Shown here in pieces: positions 1-8,490 of a stretch of 64,000 nt of DNA (the stretch's first letter is position 1; every line of letters starts with the position of its first letter). The notes under the pieces are model-generated. The model had not been told where the DNA came from and did not search any database. It saw only the letters and a program-made list of their open reading frames with translations. The position numbers were made by a program, and so were the translations under genes. Location: the NCBI RefSeq assembly GCF_005930495.1, contig NZ_SJEX01000009.1:36355-100354 (forward strand), written 5' to 3'. Source of the DNA: Modestobacter excelsi. GTDB lineage: Bacteria > Actinomycetota > Actinomycetes > Mycobacteriales > Geodermatophilaceae.

Positions 1-38
1 GTGCCGATGACCGACGCAGGACCGGGGAGGGGGCTGTC

Positions 39-788
39 ATGGCCGCACGGAGACGCCGCACGCCGAACGCCGGCGTGCGCCGCACGCCGCAGAGGGGCGC
101 CCGCCGCGCGCCGAGGAACGGCGGGCTGACGCGCTGGCTGACCCCCGTGCTGGCGCTCGCCGCCGGCGGGTCGTTCGCGGCGGCCCAGCTCACCCCGGTG
201 GTGGTCGACCTCACGGCGTCCAGCACGATCGCCGACGAGGGGGTCACCTCGGGCGGCAGCGCAGCCAGCTCGCTCGGCGACGGCCTGTTCTCCTGGTCCA
301 CCGGTCCGGTGGCCGGCGACTCCAACGGCGCGACGGTGGCCGACGGCGACGCCGTGCGCGACCTCGCCGTCCCCCAGCCGCCCCGGCCGGGCGGGATCAC
401 GCTGCAGCCCTGGGCGGCCAGGGGCGTCGCCCCGACGCTGACCCCGCGGGAGCCCGCCTGCGGCGGGTACAGCACCCCGAGGAGGATCACCCCGGGGGTG
501 GTGGCCGGCACCGGCTCGGCCACCGTCACCTGGATGTCCGACGCCCGCGGGGAGGTGCAGTCCTACCAGGTCTCCGCGGTCCAGCAGCCGGTGAGCGGGG
601 TCCAGCCGGCCCCGGTCACCACCACCGCGGCCCAGCCGGACGGGTGCCAGCAGGTCACCGCGACCATGACCGGGCTGGTGTCGGGTCGGTACTACGTGTT
701 CTGGCTGGAGGAGCAGGTCACCAGCGCGACCACCGGGCGGGCCCGGCTGGACCAGGTCGGCAGCTCGGCGCCGGTGCTGGTCGGCTGA
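39..788 (+). CDS. Membrane-anchored or secreted protein of unknown function
   Basis: I do not recognise a named family. The 249-residue product has a very basic first 30 residues, one hydrophobic segment at about 33-52 (WLTPVLALAAGGSFAAAQL) and an export-exposed remainder rich in Ser, Thr, Val and Gly. Residues about 155-245 have alternating beta pattern (ATVTWMSDARGEVQSYQVSA) that resembles a fibronectin type III or similar beta-sandwich fold, and two cysteines (CGGY and DGCQQ) could form a disulfide outside the cell. The ATG at 39 has a purine-rich ribosome site (GGGGAGGGGG) 6 bases upstream. It converges on the ABC permease and is separated from it only by a tandem repeat. The fold is inferred from pattern, not from a match. 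Confidence 0.72.
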   Translation: MAARRRRTPNAGVRRTPQRGARRAPRNGGLTRWLTPVLALAAGGSFAAAQLTPVVVDLTASSTIADEGVTSGGSAASSLGDGLFSWSTGPVAGDSNGATVADGDAVRDLAVPQPPRPGGITLQPWAARGVAPTLTPREPACGGYSTPRRITPGVVAGTGSATVTWMSDARGEVQSYQVSAVQQPVSGVQPAPVTTTAAQPDGCQQVTATMTGLVSGRYYVFWLEEQVTSATTGRARLDQVGSSAPVLVG

Positions 789-789
789 G

Positions 790-840
790 CTCCTCGGTCG
801 GCTGGGCTCCTCGGTCGGCTGGGTTCCTCGGTCGGCTGGG
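790..840. repeat. Three tandem copies of a 17-bp unit between convergent genes
   Basis: Units at 790-806, 807-823 and 824-840 read CTCCTCGGTCGGCTGGG twice and TTCCTCGGTCGGCTGGG once. The repeat fills the whole gap between the stop of the upstream gene (788) and the stop of the ABC permease (841). It forms no strong hairpin, so a terminator role is not obvious; replication slippage is a sufficient explanation. Confidence 0.9.
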
Positions 841-1761
841 TCACTCGGTGCTGGCGAACAACCGTGCCCCGAGCCCGATGAGCGCGACGGTGATGACCGC
901 GACGGTGAGCAGCTGCACCCCGACCGGCACCGCCCAGCCGGCCCAGGTGAGCGGTGGCAGCAGCTTCTGCTCCGCCGCCGCGGTCAGGTCCAGGCGCTCG
1001 AGCACCAGGTGGCGCATCGGCTGGACGACGTAGGTCAGCGGGTTGAGCCGGGTGACGACGCTCAGCCAGGCCGGCAGGCCACCGAGCGGGAACAGCGACC
1101 CGGACAGGAACATCATCGGGGTGATCAGCAGCTGGAGCATCGGCATCGCGCCCTGGATGGTCGTGATCCGGGTGGACAGCAGCACCCCGAGCGCGGTCAG
1201 GAACAGCGAGCCGAGGAACAGGCAGCCGATCAGCTCCACCAGCAGCAGCGGGTCGTAGGGGATCCCGACCGTGCCGACCAGGGCGAGCAGCACCAGGCTC
1301 TGCCCGGTGGCGACGATCGCCCCGCCCAGGCACTTGCCCCAGATGATCGACGCCCGCGAGATCGGCGCGACCATCATCTCGCGCAGGAAGCCGAACTCCC
1401 GGTCCCAGACCAGCGAGATGCCGGCGAACGCGGCGGTGAACAGCACCGAGGTGGCCAGCACGCCCGGGAAGAGGAACGTGCGGAAGCTGATCCCGCCGCC
1501 GGTGTCGACGATGCTGCCCAGCCCGGTGCCCATCACGAAGATGAACAGCAGCGGCTGCAGCAGCATCGACAGCATCCGGGCGCGGTCGGACCGGAAGCGC
1601 AGCAGCTCGCGGCGGGTGACGACCCAGGTGGCCCGGGCGTGGTGGGACAGGTCGCTGCGCACCTCGCCGAGCGGACCGGCGGGGACGGGCAGCGTCGTCG
1701 TGGAGTCGGTGCCCATCGGGTCGGTGCTCACCGGGTCGGTGCTCATCGGGTCGGTGCTCAT
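841..1761 (-). CDS. ABC-2 type exporter permease, DrrB-like
   Basis: This is the membrane half of a drug-type exporter. The 306-residue protein has a hydrophilic N-terminus and about six transmembrane helices, with the ABC-2 hallmarks RARMLSMLLQPLLFIFVMG near residue 55 and a central extracellular loop followed by LNPLTYVVQPMRHLVLE. Its ATG overlaps the stop of the ATPase gene by 4 bases (ATGA at 1758-1761), so the two are translationally coupled and surely form one transporter. The N-terminus consists of four near-identical MSTDP-type repeats, giving three ATG codons and one GTG in frame at 15-base intervals; I use the first because it makes the overlap. Substrate is unknown; DrrAB relatives export anthracyclines and other amphiphiles. 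Regulation is probably by the TetR protein at 2786. Confidence 0.9.
   Translation of the reverse strand: MSTDPMSTDPVSTDPMGTDSTTTLPVPAGPLGEVRSDLSHHARATWVVTRRELLRFRSDRARMLSMLLQPLLFIFVMGTGLGSIVDTGGGISFRTFLFPGVLATSVLFTAAFAGISLVWDREFGFLREMMVAPISRASIIWGKCLGGAIVATGQSLVLLALVGTVGIPYDPLLLVELIGCLFLGSLFLTALGVLLSTRITTIQGAMPMLQLLITPMMFLSGSLFPLGGLPAWLSVVTRLNPLTYVVQPMRHLVLERLDLTAAAEQKLLPPLTWAGWAVPVGVQLLTVAVITVALIGLGARLFASTE
1702..1761 (-). repeat. Four 15-bp tandem repeats encoding the permease N-terminus
   Basis: Units at 1747-1761, 1732-1746, 1717-1731 and 1702-1716 encode MSTDP, MSTDP, VSTDP and MGTDS. Each unit begins with ATG or GTG, so slippage changes the length of the leader peptide by five residues without a frameshift and leaves a start codon in frame. 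Confidence 0.92.
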
Positions 1762-2747
1762 CGGGTCATCGCCCTTCCGGCGGCCGCCCGGGGCGCCTCG
1801 GAGTCGCGGATCGTGCGGCCGGTGTAGGTCAGGAAGACGTCGTCCAGGCTGGGCCGGGTGACGGTCACCGACCGGATGTGCAGGTCGAGCTCGGTGAACA
1901 GCCGGGGGACGACCTGCGCGCCCTCCGGGACGGCGAGGGTCACCTGCCCCTCGTGCACGCCGGCCTCCAGGCCGAGCCGCTCCCGGATCCGGGCGATCGC
2001 CAGCTCGTCGTCGTCGGTGCGCAGCGCGATCCGGTCGGTGCCGACGCTGGACTTCAGCGCCTCCGGGGTGTCCTCCACGACGACCTGGCCGTGGTCCATG
2101 ATCGCGATCCGGTCGCAGTGCTCGGCCTCGTCCATGTAGTGCGTGGTGACGAAGACGGTGATCTCGGTGCGCTGCCGCAGGTCGCGCAGGTAGTCCCAGA
2201 TGGCCGCGCGGGTCTGCGGGTCCAGCCCGATCGTCGGCTCGTCGAGGAAGAGCACCTGCGGCGCGTGCACCAGGCCGCGGGCGATCTCCAGCCGGCGCTT
2301 CATGCCGCCGCTGTACTTGACGACCGGGTCGCGGCGGCGGTCGGTGAGCGCCACCATCTCCAGCACCTCCCCGATCCGGCGGTCGGCGTCGGCGCGGGAG
2401 AGCCCGTAGAGGTCGGCGTGGAAGCGCAGGTTCTGCTCGGCGGTGAGCTGCTGGTCCAGGGTCTGCTGCTGGAACACCAGGCCGATCCGGCGGCGGACCT
2501 CGGTCCGCTCCCGGACGACGTCGAACCCGGCCACCCGCGCCGTCCCCGAGGTGGGGTTCCGGATGGTGCACAGCATCTCGATGGTGGTGGACTTCCCGGC
2601 ACCGTTCGGGCCCAGGAACCCGTAGGTCTGCCCCGCCTCGACGCGCAGGTCGAGGCCGCGGACCGCCTCGACGACACCGTCGGCCGCCGGGTAGCTCTTG
2701 GTCAGCCCGACCACCTCGATGGCGGGCTCTCTAACGGTGTTAGACAC
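1758..2747 (-). CDS. ABC exporter ATP-binding protein, DrrA-like
   Basis: Hydrolyses ATP to drive the ABC-2 permease encoded next. The 329-residue protein shows Walker A GPNGAGKST near residue 47, the signature YSGGMKRRLEIARG near 145 and Walker B VLFLDEPTIGLDP near 165, then the roughly 90-residue C-terminal domain typical of DrrA/daunorubicin-resistance ATPases, ending in the family pattern PSLDDVFLTYTGR. The GTG at 2747 is the start that leaves the full N-terminal strand (IEVVGLTKSYP). There is no Shine-Dalgarno sequence and only 38 bases to the divergent TetR gene, so a leaderless or nearly leaderless transcript is likely. One copy of the putative TetR operator lies inside codons 2-6. Confidence 0.93.
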   Translation of the reverse strand: MSNTVREPAIEVVGLTKSYPAADGVVEAVRGLDLRVEAGQTYGFLGPNGAGKSTTIEMLCTIRNPTSGTARVAGFDVVRERTEVRRRIGLVFQQQTLDQQLTAEQNLRFHADLYGLSRADADRRIGEVLEMVALTDRRRDPVVKYSGGMKRRLEIARGLVHAPQVLFLDEPTIGLDPQTRAAIWDYLRDLRQRTEITVFVTTHYMDEAEHCDRIAIMDHGQVVVEDTPEALKSSVGTDRIALRTDDDELAIARIRERLGLEAGVHEGQVTLAVPEGAQVVPRLFTELDLHIRSVTVTRPSLDDVFLTYTGRTIRDSEAPRAAAGRAMTR

Positions 2748-2775
2748 AGCGCAGACAGTCCTCTTACACCGTTAG
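2731..2775. promoter_or_regulatory. Two TetR-type operators between drrA-like and tetR genes
   Basis: CTAACGGTGTTAG at 2731-2743 is a perfect CTAAC-N3-GTTAG palindrome. CTTACACCGTTAG at 2763-2775 is the same box with one arm mismatch, in inverted orientation, 32 bp away centre to centre. One box covers the first codons of the exporter ATPase and the other sits 10 bases before the regulator's start. The layout is classic for a TetR repressor controlling itself and its divergent exporter. Confidence 0.8.
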
Positions 2776-2785
2776 GCTGTCAAGC

Positions 2786-3445
2786 GTGACCGCCACCCGC
2801 CCGCCGGTGACCCGCGAGGCCGTCGTCAGCACCGCCCTGGCGCTGCTCGCCGACGGCGGGCTGGAGGCCGTCTCGTTCCGCCGGATCGCCACCCAGCTGG
2901 GGGTGTCGGCACCCACGCTCTACTGGCACGTCGAGAGCAAGCGGCAGCTGATGGACCTGATGGCCGAGGAGCTGGTCCGCCGCAACGAGTCCTCCTACGC
3001 CGGCCCGCGGCCCGGGCAGCCGTGGTGGGAGTGGCTCCGCGAGGACGCCCGGCAGCTGTTCACCGCGCTGATCGGCACCCGCGACGCGCCGCGGGTGGTC
3101 GCCGGCAACCGGCCCAGTGCCGAGTCCTTCGCCGGCATCGAGCGGGTGCTCGGCGTGCTGGTCGAGGCAGGCATGACGCCGGGGCAGGCCCAGCAGACGC
3201 TGTTCGCGATCGGCGCCTACGTCATCGGCAGCGCGACCGAGTGGCAGGCCGAGGCGGAGCGGGCGCGCGTGCAGCCGCTGCTCGACGCCGACGACGGGGC
3301 GGCCGACGCCGTCCGGGCCCGGGCGCTGGCCGAGCAGCCGGTGCTGCTGGCGGCGATCGGCGAGCTGCTGGACCAGCCGCACTCGGCGGCGTTCGAGCAC
3401 GGCCTGGACCTGCTCGTCCACGGTCTCCGCGCCCGCTACAGCTGA
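2786..3445 (+). CDS. TetR/AcrR family repressor with tetracycline-repressor-type C-terminus
   Basis: Probable ligand-responsive repressor of the divergent ABC exporter. Residues about 7-55 are the TetR helix-turn-helix (FRRIATQLGVSAPTLYWHV), with the recognition helix ending in the Tyr-Trp-His-Val typical of the TetR_C class. The rest of the 219 residues is the all-helical ligand domain. The GTG at 2786 gives a short N-terminus (MTATRPPVTREAVV) as expected. Codon use matches its neighbours. The two CTAAC-N3-GTTAG boxes upstream are the likely binding sites. The inducer is unknown. Confidence 0.9.
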   Translation: MTATRPPVTREAVVSTALALLADGGLEAVSFRRIATQLGVSAPTLYWHVESKRQLMDLMAEELVRRNESSYAGPRPGQPWWEWLREDARQLFTALIGTRDAPRVVAGNRPSAESFAGIERVLGVLVEAGMTPGQAQQTLFAIGAYVIGSATEWQAEAERARVQPLLDADDGAADAVRARALAEQPVLLAAIGELLDQPHSAAFEHGLDLLVHGLRARYS

Positions 3446-3454
3446 CCCGCGGGG

Positions 3455-4753
3455 TCAGTGCACGGCGACCTGCGCGGCCTCCGGGTCGGGGTCCTCCAGC
3501 TGCCACGGGCGGACGACGACCACCAGGACGACGATCGCCAGCACCAGCGACGCGAGGACCACCGTGCCCATGGCGACGGCGTCGTTGCCCAGCAGGCCGA
3601 CCAGCGGCGACACCGCGGCACCGACCCCGAACTGGACGGCGCCAAGCAGCGCGGCTGCGGTGCCGGCGGCGTCACCGTGCCGGGACAGCGCCAGCGCCGG
3701 GGCGTTGGGGAGCGCGAGACCGCAGGCGAACAGCACCGCCCACAGCGGGACGGCGACGGCGAGCAGCCCGCCGGTCGCGGTGGCGGCGAGCGCCAGCAGC
3801 ACCGCTCCGGCCGCGGCTCCGGCGACGGTGCCGGCGACCAGCACCTGCGCCGGGGAGAACCAGCGGAGCAGCACCGGGTTGAGCTGGGTGGCGGCGATCA
3901 GCCAGACGGCGCCGGCGCCGAAGAGCAGCCCGAACTGCTGCTCGTCGAGGCCGAACTCGTCCTGGTAGACGAACGAGGACCCGGAGACGTAGGCGAACAG
4001 GCCGGCCATGGTCAGGCCCGCGACCAGGACGAAGCCGACGTAGGCACGGTCGCCGAACAGCGACCGGTAGCCGCGCAGCGTGCCCCGGATGCCGTCGCGG
4101 CTGCGGCGCTCCGGGGGCAGTGTCTCGCGGACGGCGGCGGAGCCCATCGCGACCAGCAGCAGGCCGTAGACGGCCAGCAGCGCGAACACACCCCGCCAGG
4201 AGGTGAACCGGAGCAGCTCACCGCCGATCGTCGGGGCGAGCACCGGCGCGACGCCGAGCACCAGGAACAGCCGGGAGAGCATCGTGGCGGCGGCGCGGCC
4301 GTCGAACAGGTCGCGGACGACGGCGATGGCGATCACCGAACCGGCCGCGGCGCCCACGCCCTGCAGCACGCGCAGCAGCCCGAGGACGGCGACGCTGGGC
4401 GCGAGGAGCACCAGCAGCGAGGCGAGCACGTGCAGCGCCGTCCCGGCCAGCAGCGGGCGCCGGCGGCCGAACCGGTCCGACAGCGGGCCGAGCACCAGCT
4501 GGCCGAGCGCGAGGCCCACCAGGGTGCCGGTGAGCGTCAGCTGGACCGCCGAGGAGGTGGCCTCCAGCCCCTCGGTGATCGTCGGCAGCGCCGGCAGGTA
4601 CATGTCGATGGTCAGCGGCCCCAGCGCGACGAACGCGCCCAGGACCAGCGCGGTGCGCGCCGTCCTCGGCTCCTCGATCCGCGGGTCGGGCAACGGGACC
4701 CCGGTCGGCGACGGGACGGCCGAGCGGGCGGTGCGGTCCTGCGTGGCGGTCAT
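3455..4753 (-). CDS. Bcr/CflA-family multidrug efflux MFS transporter
   Basis: A proton-driven drug exporter of the inner membrane. The 432 residues contain about 12 transmembrane segments starting near residue 35 with LVLGAFVALGPLTIDMYLP, which carries the TIDMYLPA-type motif specific to the Bcr/CflA (drug:H+ antiporter-1) group, and the loop 2-3 motif GPLSDRFGRRRPLL. The length is slightly above the usual 400 because of a 30-residue hydrophilic start. The ATG at 4753 has an excellent ribosome site (GAGGGGGG). It converges with the TetR gene, whose stop is 9 bases away, so the two are not an operon. Substrates are unknown. Confidence 0.9.
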   Translation of the reverse strand: MTATQDRTARSAVPSPTGVPLPDPRIEEPRTARTALVLGAFVALGPLTIDMYLPALPTITEGLEATSSAVQLTLTGTLVGLALGQLVLGPLSDRFGRRRPLLAGTALHVLASLLVLLAPSVAVLGLLRVLQGVGAAAGSVIAIAVVRDLFDGRAAATMLSRLFLVLGVAPVLAPTIGGELLRFTSWRGVFALLAVYGLLLVAMGSAAVRETLPPERRSRDGIRGTLRGYRSLFGDRAYVGFVLVAGLTMAGLFAYVSGSSFVYQDEFGLDEQQFGLLFGAGAVWLIAATQLNPVLLRWFSPAQVLVAGTVAGAAAGAVLLALAATATGGLLAVAVPLWAVLFACGLALPNAPALALSRHGDAAGTAAALLGAVQFGVGAAVSPLVGLLGNDAVAMGTVVLASLVLAIVVLVVVVRPWQLEDPDPEAAQVAVH

Positions 4754-4923
4754 GGGCCCCCCTCGTGGTGCGGTGACGCGGGGCCTCCGTTGGCCGGGAC
4801 GCGGTGACGACGGCGACAGCACCGCACAGCCTCGGCGCATTCCGCCCGGACCGATGAGGGGCGCCCACCAGATGGCCGGCGGGACGGCGTTCGTCTTCGT
4901 GACCGAGGGGTTCGACGCGGCCG

Positions 4924-6369
4924 CTACCGCGTCGGCCGGCGGGGTGGGCTGACCGGTGGCGGCGCGGCCGGCAGCAGCGCCCGCGCGTCCCGGGCCCGGA
5001 GCGCGCCGAACCACAGCCCCGCGCCGTAGGCGAGGTCCTCGAGGCGGCGTCCTGCGGCGAAGGTCGGCAGGTCGATCTCCCGCCGGTGCGGCCGCCAGCC
5101 GCTGACCGCGTCGGCGACGGCCACCCCGGCGACCAGCCACCGGGCCCGCCGGGACCGCAGTGCCGCCGCGGCGGCGAGCGGCCAGTGGTGCCGGGTGACC
5201 GACCGGGCCAGGGTGCGGCCGGACGCGGCCGTGCCCCGCAGCACCAACCCGGCCGCGAGCGGCACCGGCGGCCGGTCGCCGGGGCCGGCGAGCCGGCGGG
5301 CCAGCTGCCACGACGCCCGGCCCAGCACCCCACCGGCGGTGAGCACGCCCAGCGGCGTCCCGGTCAGCGCCAGCGCCCACGCCGCGGCCGACCACGGTGA
5401 GACGACCACCGGCGCGACCGCCGAGCCGTGCCGCTGCGCCAGCAGCGCCGCCCCGGTGCCGTAGAACGCGCGGCGGCGCAGCCACTGCGCCGGTGCCACC
5501 CGGTGGTCGTGCGCCACCCGGGCCGCCGGTTCGTAGCGCACCCGCCAGCCGGCGCCGGCCAGCCGCCACACCAGGTCGACGTCCTCGGCGACCCGCATCG
5601 TCTCGTCGAAGCCGGCTCCCAGCGCCGCGCGCCGGGCCAGCAGCGCGGCGCTGGGCACGTAGGAGACGGCCGTCAGCGGAGCGACCCGGGCGGGCGTCGT
5701 CCCCATGTCCAGCGCGCTGCTCAGCGACTCGTACCGGGCGACCCAGCCGGTGCCCGCACCGGCCAGCGCGGTGATCCGGGGGGCGACCAGCGCCACCCGG
5801 GGGTCGGTCAGGTGCCCGGCCAGCCGCTCCAGCCAGCCGGGCTCCGGCACGCAGTCGGAGTCGACGAAGGCGACCAGTTCGGTGCCGGCGACCCGCAGCC
5901 CGGCGTTCCGGGCGGCGGCCGGGCCGAGGGCCAGCGGGTGCCGCACCAGCCGGGCACCGGCCGCCACCGCCGCGACGGCGGCCGGGTCCGCCGAGCCGTC
6001 GTCCACCACGACCACCGGGCAGCCCGCCGACCCGGGGTCGGCGCGCAGCGCGGCCAGCAGCCGGACCAGGCCGTCGGTGCGGTCCTTGACCGGGACGACC
6101 ACGGTCACCTCGGGGAACGGGCCCGGCGGCGGGTCCGGGTCGGCGACGCCGGTGTCGAGCAGCCGGGCGGCCAGCGCCGCGCTGCGGCCGTCGGTCACCT
6201 CGAGCCGGTCGCCGGCCAGCAGGGTCCGGGCCGTCGGCGCGAGCCGGAGCATCCGGAACGGGGACCCGCCGAGCAGCGTCGTCCCGCCGTCCCGGCGCTG
6301 GGTCCCCGGCGCCAGCCGGACGGCGAACCCGTCCGGCAGCCGGTCCGGCGGCGGCGCGGGGACCGTCAT
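4924..6369 (-). CDS. mftF: Mycofactocin biosynthesis glycosyltransferase MftF
   Basis: MftF adds the oligo-glucose chain to premycofactocin. The 481-residue protein has an N-terminal region (FAVRLAPGTQRRDGGTTLLG) characteristic of MftF, then a GT-A family 2 glycosyltransferase domain from about residue 87 (VTVVVPVKDR) with the nucleotide-sugar motif VVVDDGSAD near 121, the metal-binding DSD near 170 and the AEDVDLVWRL acceptor-base motif, and C-terminal hydrophobic helices suggesting membrane association. The ATG overlaps the stop of the upstream hydrolase gene by 4 bases (ATGA). It is about 6 kb from mftD/mftE and 12 kb from mftABC, so the pathway is split here. The identification is from the characteristic N-terminus plus the other mft genes nearby. 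Confidence 0.88.
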   Translation of the reverse strand: MTVPAPPPDRLPDGFAVRLAPGTQRRDGGTTLLGGSPFRMLRLAPTARTLLAGDRLEVTDGRSAALAARLLDTGVADPDPPPGPFPEVTVVVPVKDRTDGLVRLLAALRADPGSAGCPVVVVDDGSADPAAVAAVAAGARLVRHPLALGPAAARNAGLRVAGTELVAFVDSDCVPEPGWLERLAGHLTDPRVALVAPRITALAGAGTGWVARYESLSSALDMGTTPARVAPLTAVSYVPSAALLARRAALGAGFDETMRVAEDVDLVWRLAGAGWRVRYEPAARVAHDHRVAPAQWLRRRAFYGTGAALLAQRHGSAVAPVVVSPWSAAAWALALTGTPLGVLTAGGVLGRASWQLARRLAGPGDRPPVPLAAGLVLRGTAASGRTLARSVTRHHWPLAAAAALRSRRARWLVAGVAVADAVSGWRPHRREIDLPTFAAGRRLEDLAYGAGLWFGALRARDARALLPAAPPPVSPPRRPTR

Positions 6370-6914
6370 CGCCCGGCGAGCACCGCGCCGGTCGTGGTCA
6401 GGGTGATCAGCGGGGCGTAGAGCGCCATCGCGGCGAGCGCCCGGTCGTGGTCGGCGTCGCTGGCCCCGGTGCAGGCGTCGGTGACCACCTGCACCGGCAC
6501 CCCGGCGTCCGCGGCCGGCAGCGCGGTGGAGAGCACGCAGCAGTCGGTCGAGACGCCGGCCAGCAGCAGCGGTCCCTCGCCCACGAGGGCGGCGAGCCCG
6601 GGGCCCCACTTGCCGAACGTGGTCGCGTCCAGCACCAGGGCGTCCCCGGGGTCGTCGACCAGCGCGTACAGCGGCGCGTCCGCAGGCTGCAGCGCGAAGG
6701 GGAACTGCTCGTAGTAGGGCACCCAGGCACCGGTCGGCTCGGCCGGCGCGACGAACCGGGTGTGCACCACCCGGCCGGGGAAGGCGGCGGTCAGCCGGCG
6801 GATGGCCGGGTGCACCTCGGCGAACCGGGGTGCACCCCACGGTGAGTCGCGGTCGGCGAAGACGTGCTGCACGTCGACGACGACCAGCACCCCGGCAGCG
6901 ACGCCGTCGGTCAC
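6366..6914 (-). CDS. Isochorismatase-family cysteine hydrolase
   Basis: A 182-residue alpha/beta hydrolase of the nicotinamidase/isochorismatase superfamily. The N-terminal Asp of the triad is in LVVVDVQHVF (about residues 9-18), the Lys lies in ATTFGKWGPG, and the nucleophile Cys is in LLAGVSTDCCVLSTA with the second Cys of the pair as the usual catalytic residue. The GTG start overlaps the permease stop (GTGA) and its stop overlaps the mftF start (ATGA), so it is the middle gene of a tightly coupled trio. Substrate cannot be read from sequence; neighbours suggest a small amide or nucleobase-derived compound imported by the NCS1 permease. Whether it has any role in mycofactocin biology is open. 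Confidence 0.87.
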   Translation of the reverse strand: MTDGVAAGVLVVVDVQHVFADRDSPWGAPRFAEVHPAIRRLTAAFPGRVVHTRFVAPAEPTGAWVPYYEQFPFALQPADAPLYALVDDPGDALVLDATTFGKWGPGLAALVGEGPLLLAGVSTDCCVLSTALPAADAGVPVQVVTDACTGASDADHDRALAAMALYAPLITLTTTGAVLAGR

Positions 6915-8377
6915 GCGGCCTCCTGCCGGCGCACCGCACCGCGGCGGAGCAGCAGCGTGCCGGCTGAGCCGACCACCAGGGCGACCAGCACGCCCAGGTT
7001 GGCGAAGGCCCAGTCGCCGTCCTTGCCGCCCAGCCCGAGCGGGCCGAGCAGGTAGCCCTGCCACTGCAGCCAGCCGGCGTAGGTGTTGGTGACCAGGCCC
7101 CAGCCGAGCACGGACCCGAGGACCAGGAGCGCCAGCGGCATCGGGGGGACGGCGCCGTAGCGGCCGCGCGGGTCGTACAGGTCGGCCTCGGCGTAGTCGC
7201 GGCGGCGCAGCAGCAGGTCGGCCAGCACGATCCCGCACCAGGCTGCGATCGGGACGCCGAGGGTGATCAGGAAGCCTTGGAACTGCACGAAGAAGTCCCC
7301 CTCGGCGAGGAAGACGACCCAGATCGCCCCCAGCACCATGAGCACGCCGTCGATGGAGGCGGCGACCGGCCGGGGGATCCGCACGCCGGCCGACAGCAGC
7401 GCCAGGCCGGAGGAGTAGATGTCCAGCAGCGCCCCGCCGACCAGCCCGAGGACGGCGACCAGGGCGAACGGGACGAGGAACCAGGTGGGCAGCAGGGTGG
7501 CCAGCGCGCCGATCGGGTCCGCGCCGATCGCGGTGGACAGGTCACCGGAGGAGCCGGCCAGCAGCAGCCCGACCACGAGCAGGACCACCGGCGCCAGCGC
7601 CGAGCCGAACGTCGTCCAGCCCACGACGCCCCGGGTCGAGGCGGAGCGCGGCAGGTAGCGGGAGTAGTCGGCGGCGGCGTTGACCCAGCCGAAGCCGTAA
7701 CCGGTCATCACGAACACGAGCGCCCCGATGAACGCCTGGGTGGAGCCCGACGGCAGCCCGCTGACGGTGCCCCAGTCGATCTCGTCGGCGACCAGCACCA
7801 GGTAGACGACGGTCAGCACGCCGGTGACGACGGTGATGACCGTCTGCATCCGCATGATCAGGTCGAAGCCGAGCACCCCGCCGACGACGACCAGCGCGGC
7901 GACCACCAGCAGGGCGACGACCTGCGTGGCCGTCCCGCCGCCCCAGCCCAGCTCGGTGAAGACCGTCGCGGTGGCCAGCGTGGCCAGCGAGGTGAGCACG
8001 GTCTCCCAGCCGACGGTCAGCACCCAGGACAGGACGGCGGGCACCCGGCCCCCGGTGACGCCGAACGCGGCCCGGCTGAGCACCAGGGTGGGCGCCGACC
8101 CGCGCTTGCCGGCGATGGCGACGAGCCCGCAGAGCAGGAAGCTGACGACGATCCCGACCACGCCGGCCACGACGGCCTGCCAGAACGAGATGCCGAACCC
8201 GAGCGTGAAGGCGCCGTAGGCCAGGCCGAGGACGCTGACGTTCGCACCGAACCAGGGCCAGAACAGCTGCCGGGGCGTGCCCTTGCGCTCGGACTCGGAG
8301 ATGACGTTGATGCCGTTGGTCTCCACCGCCACCCGCGAGGTGGGTGCGGCCGGGTCCCCGGTCACCTGGTGCGCCAT
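6911..8377 (-). CDS. NCS1-family purine/cytosine permease-like transporter
   Basis: A 488-residue integral membrane protein with about 12 transmembrane helices. It carries the NCS1 features LFWPWFGANVSVLGLAYGAF near residue 40 and the helix-3 motif GSAPTLVLSRAAFGV, and YGFGWVNAAADYSRYLPR in the substrate-binding region, all typical of cytosine, uracil, allantoin or hydantoin permeases (Na+ or H+ symport). It is the first gene of the permease-hydrolase-mftF trio. The ATG at 8377 is followed by a hydrophilic 35-residue N-terminus; no strong ribosome site is visible. A terminator-like hairpin at 8443-8477 isolates it from rpmE2 upstream. Confidence 0.88.
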   Translation of the reverse strand: MAHQVTGDPAAPTSRVAVETNGINVISESERKGTPRQLFWPWFGANVSVLGLAYGAFTLGFGISFWQAVVAGVVGIVVSFLLCGLVAIAGKRGSAPTLVLSRAAFGVTGGRVPAVLSWVLTVGWETVLTSLATLATATVFTELGWGGGTATQVVALLVVAALVVVGGVLGFDLIMRMQTVITVVTGVLTVVYLVLVADEIDWGTVSGLPSGSTQAFIGALVFVMTGYGFGWVNAAADYSRYLPRSASTRGVVGWTTFGSALAPVVLLVVGLLLAGSSGDLSTAIGADPIGALATLLPTWFLVPFALVAVLGLVGGALLDIYSSGLALLSAGVRIPRPVAASIDGVLMVLGAIWVVFLAEGDFFVQFQGFLITLGVPIAAWCGIVLADLLLRRRDYAEADLYDPRGRYGAVPPMPLALLVLGSVLGWGLVTNTYAGWLQWQGYLLGPLGLGGKDGDWAFANLGVLVALVVGSAGTLLLRRGAVRRQEAA

Positions 8378-8442
8378 GCCGTGCTCCGTCCTCGCCGGCG
8401 GGGCCGTGCCCCGCTCTCGCTGCGGGACCCTAACCGGACGCC

Positions 8443-8477
8443 GACGGGCCCGGCGGCCGGAGACCACCGGGCCCGTC
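8443..8477 (-). terminator. Terminator-like hairpin after rpmE2
   Basis: GACGGGCCCGG (8443-8453) pairs perfectly with CCGGGCCCGTC (8467-8477) around a 13-base loop. It lies 14 bases beyond the L31 stop in the direction of its transcription. No U tract follows, as usual in actinobacteria. Confidence 0.7.
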
Positions 8478-8490
8478 GTGGGGGTGCTGC

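Noticed and set aside
4872..4952. Short plus-strand peptide (MAGGTAFVFVTEGFDAAATA) upstream of the Bcr/CflA gene
   Set aside because: No ribosome site, overlaps the 3' end of mftF on the other strand, no resemblance to MftA or another precursor.
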